A DNA stretch of 14,976 bases from Chloroflexota bacterium (lineage in GTDB: Bacteria > Chloroflexota > Limnocylindria > Limnocylindrales > CSP1-4), in assembly GCA_021812735.1 (NCBI GenBank), contig JAKAMV010000141.1, positions 1 through 14,976 on the forward strand. The letters are read 5' to 3'. This document shows positions 14,427-14,976 of the stretch, piece by piece. A program made the position numbers and the translations under genes. Each line of letters begins with the position of its first letter. Position 1 is the stretch's first letter. The notes below the pieces were generated by a model. It ran no database searches, was not told the DNA's origin, and saw only the letters and a program-made list of their open reading frames with translations.

Positions 14427-14976
14427 ATGCCGGACCAGATCCGTTTGCTCGTCGTCGAGGACGTCCCCCAGGTCGCGCAGTACATCCGCGGCCTGCTGAA
14501 CTCGCAGACGGCGATCAAGCTCCTCGACGTCGTGACCGACGGGACGAAGGTGCTCGGGCTCGCCCAGGAGTTGCGTCCGGACGTCCTCCTCGTCGACGCG
14601 CTGCTGCAGGGCCGGCTCAAGGGCATGCAGCTGGTGGCGAAGCTGCACGAGGGCGGCAACTCGGTTCCGGTCATCGTGCTGACGGTTCCCCAGCACCCGG
14701 TCCAGCCCAACCCCTCCACGGGGATCCACTCGGTCCTGCCCATGCCGTTCACCGGCTACGAGCTGGTGACGCGGATCCAGCAGGCGCGCCAGGTCGCCGC
14801 CGATGCCGAGGCGCAGGGCGGCGCCCGGATGATCACCGTCTTCGCCCCCAAGGGCGGCGTCGGGAAGACGACCATCGCGTTCAACCTCGCCGTGGCGGTC
14901 GGGCAGTCCGGCCTGCGGACGGTGCTGATCGACGGCAGCCTCCAGTTCGGGGACATGCGGGCCCTCCCCAAGGTGC
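14427..14976 (+). CDS. CpaE/TadZ-like protein: degenerate receiver domain fused to a ParA/MinD ATPase, 3' end beyond the window
   Basis: The first 183 residues are visible. Residues 5-120 form a response-regulator receiver: acidic pair E11/D12, phosphate-acceptor position D57 in VLLVDALLQG, and T86 in IVLTVP. The conserved Lys of the KPF motif is Met (LPMPF, M106), so normal phosphorylation signalling is doubtful. A short linker leads to the ParA/MinD ATPase with Walker A KGGVGKTT (142-149), including the signature Lys K142, and the strand TVLIDGSLQFGDM, where LIDGSLQFGD is the CpaE/TadZ form of the ParA motif. Such fusions localise the Tad pilus or secretion apparatus, and their gene normally starts a cpaE-cpaF-tadB-tadC cluster, so pilus genes are expected to the right. 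The start is supported by the extended -10 box just upstream. A stand-alone regulator ATPase is the alternative. Confidence 0.9.
   Translation, partial: MPDQIRLLVVEDVPQVAQYIRGLLNSQTAIKLLDVVTDGTKVLGLAQELRPDVLLVDALLQGRLKGMQLVAKLHEGGNSVPVIVLTVPQHPVQPNPSTGIHSVLPMPFTGYELVTRIQQARQVAADAEAQGGARMITVFAPKGGVGKTTIAFNLAVAVGQSGLRTVLIDGSLQFGDMRALPKV

Overview
The window is about 15 kb of very GC-rich (visibly around 70% or more) bacterial chromosome with tightly packed housekeeping and accessory genes. There is no phage, insertion sequence, CRISPR array, rRNA or tRNA gene that I could find. The gene mix (RarA, a DUF4446 protein, a Fe-S helicase-nuclease, and a receiver-ParA fusion of the CpaE/TadZ kind), the GC-rich codon use and the TAnnnT boxes just upstream of start codons suggest a high-GC Chloroflexota (Limnocylindria or Ellin6529-like), with a deep actinobacterial lineage as the alternative. 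This placement is inference; no marker gene settles it.

Layout. Bases 1-3907 are read on the minus strand: a TPM-domain membrane protein that runs off the left edge, rarA, an 89-residue predicted alpha/beta-barrel-like protein, and a 134-residue protein with one C-terminal membrane helix. A 126-bp divergent intergenic region (3908-4033) carries a clear extended -10 box overlapped by a perfect inverted repeat. From 4034 to the right end everything is on the plus strand: a DUF4446 protein; a three-gene stop/start-overlapping operon (UvrD-like helicase fused to a Fe-S PD-(D/E)XK nuclease, a beta-class DNA methyltransferase, a HAD-like protein); a second operon (four-helix membrane protein, M20 amidohydrolase, GNAT acetyltransferase); a roughly 790-bp stretch with no convincing gene; a third operon (agmatinase-family ureohydrolase and a class I SAM methyltransferase whose start region is an 18-bp tandem repeat); and the first 183 codons of a CpaE-like protein, probably the first gene of a Tad-pilus or secretion locus to the right.

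How genes work together. The helicase-nuclease and the DNA methyltransferase overlap by ATGA and are probably made together. A link between DNA end processing or defence and self-DNA marking is possible but unproven. The amidohydrolase and acetyltransferase overlap and could act on related N-acylated small molecules. Several genes have a TAnnnT box 6-8 nt before the start codon, which suggests leaderless transcripts. Each transcription unit ends near a GC-rich hairpin without a T-run.

The items most worth a second look are the helicase-nuclease/methyltransferase/HAD operon, the tandem repeat that repeats a start codon, the operator-like palindrome at 4005-4019, and the possible decayed gene at about 11,700-12,060.
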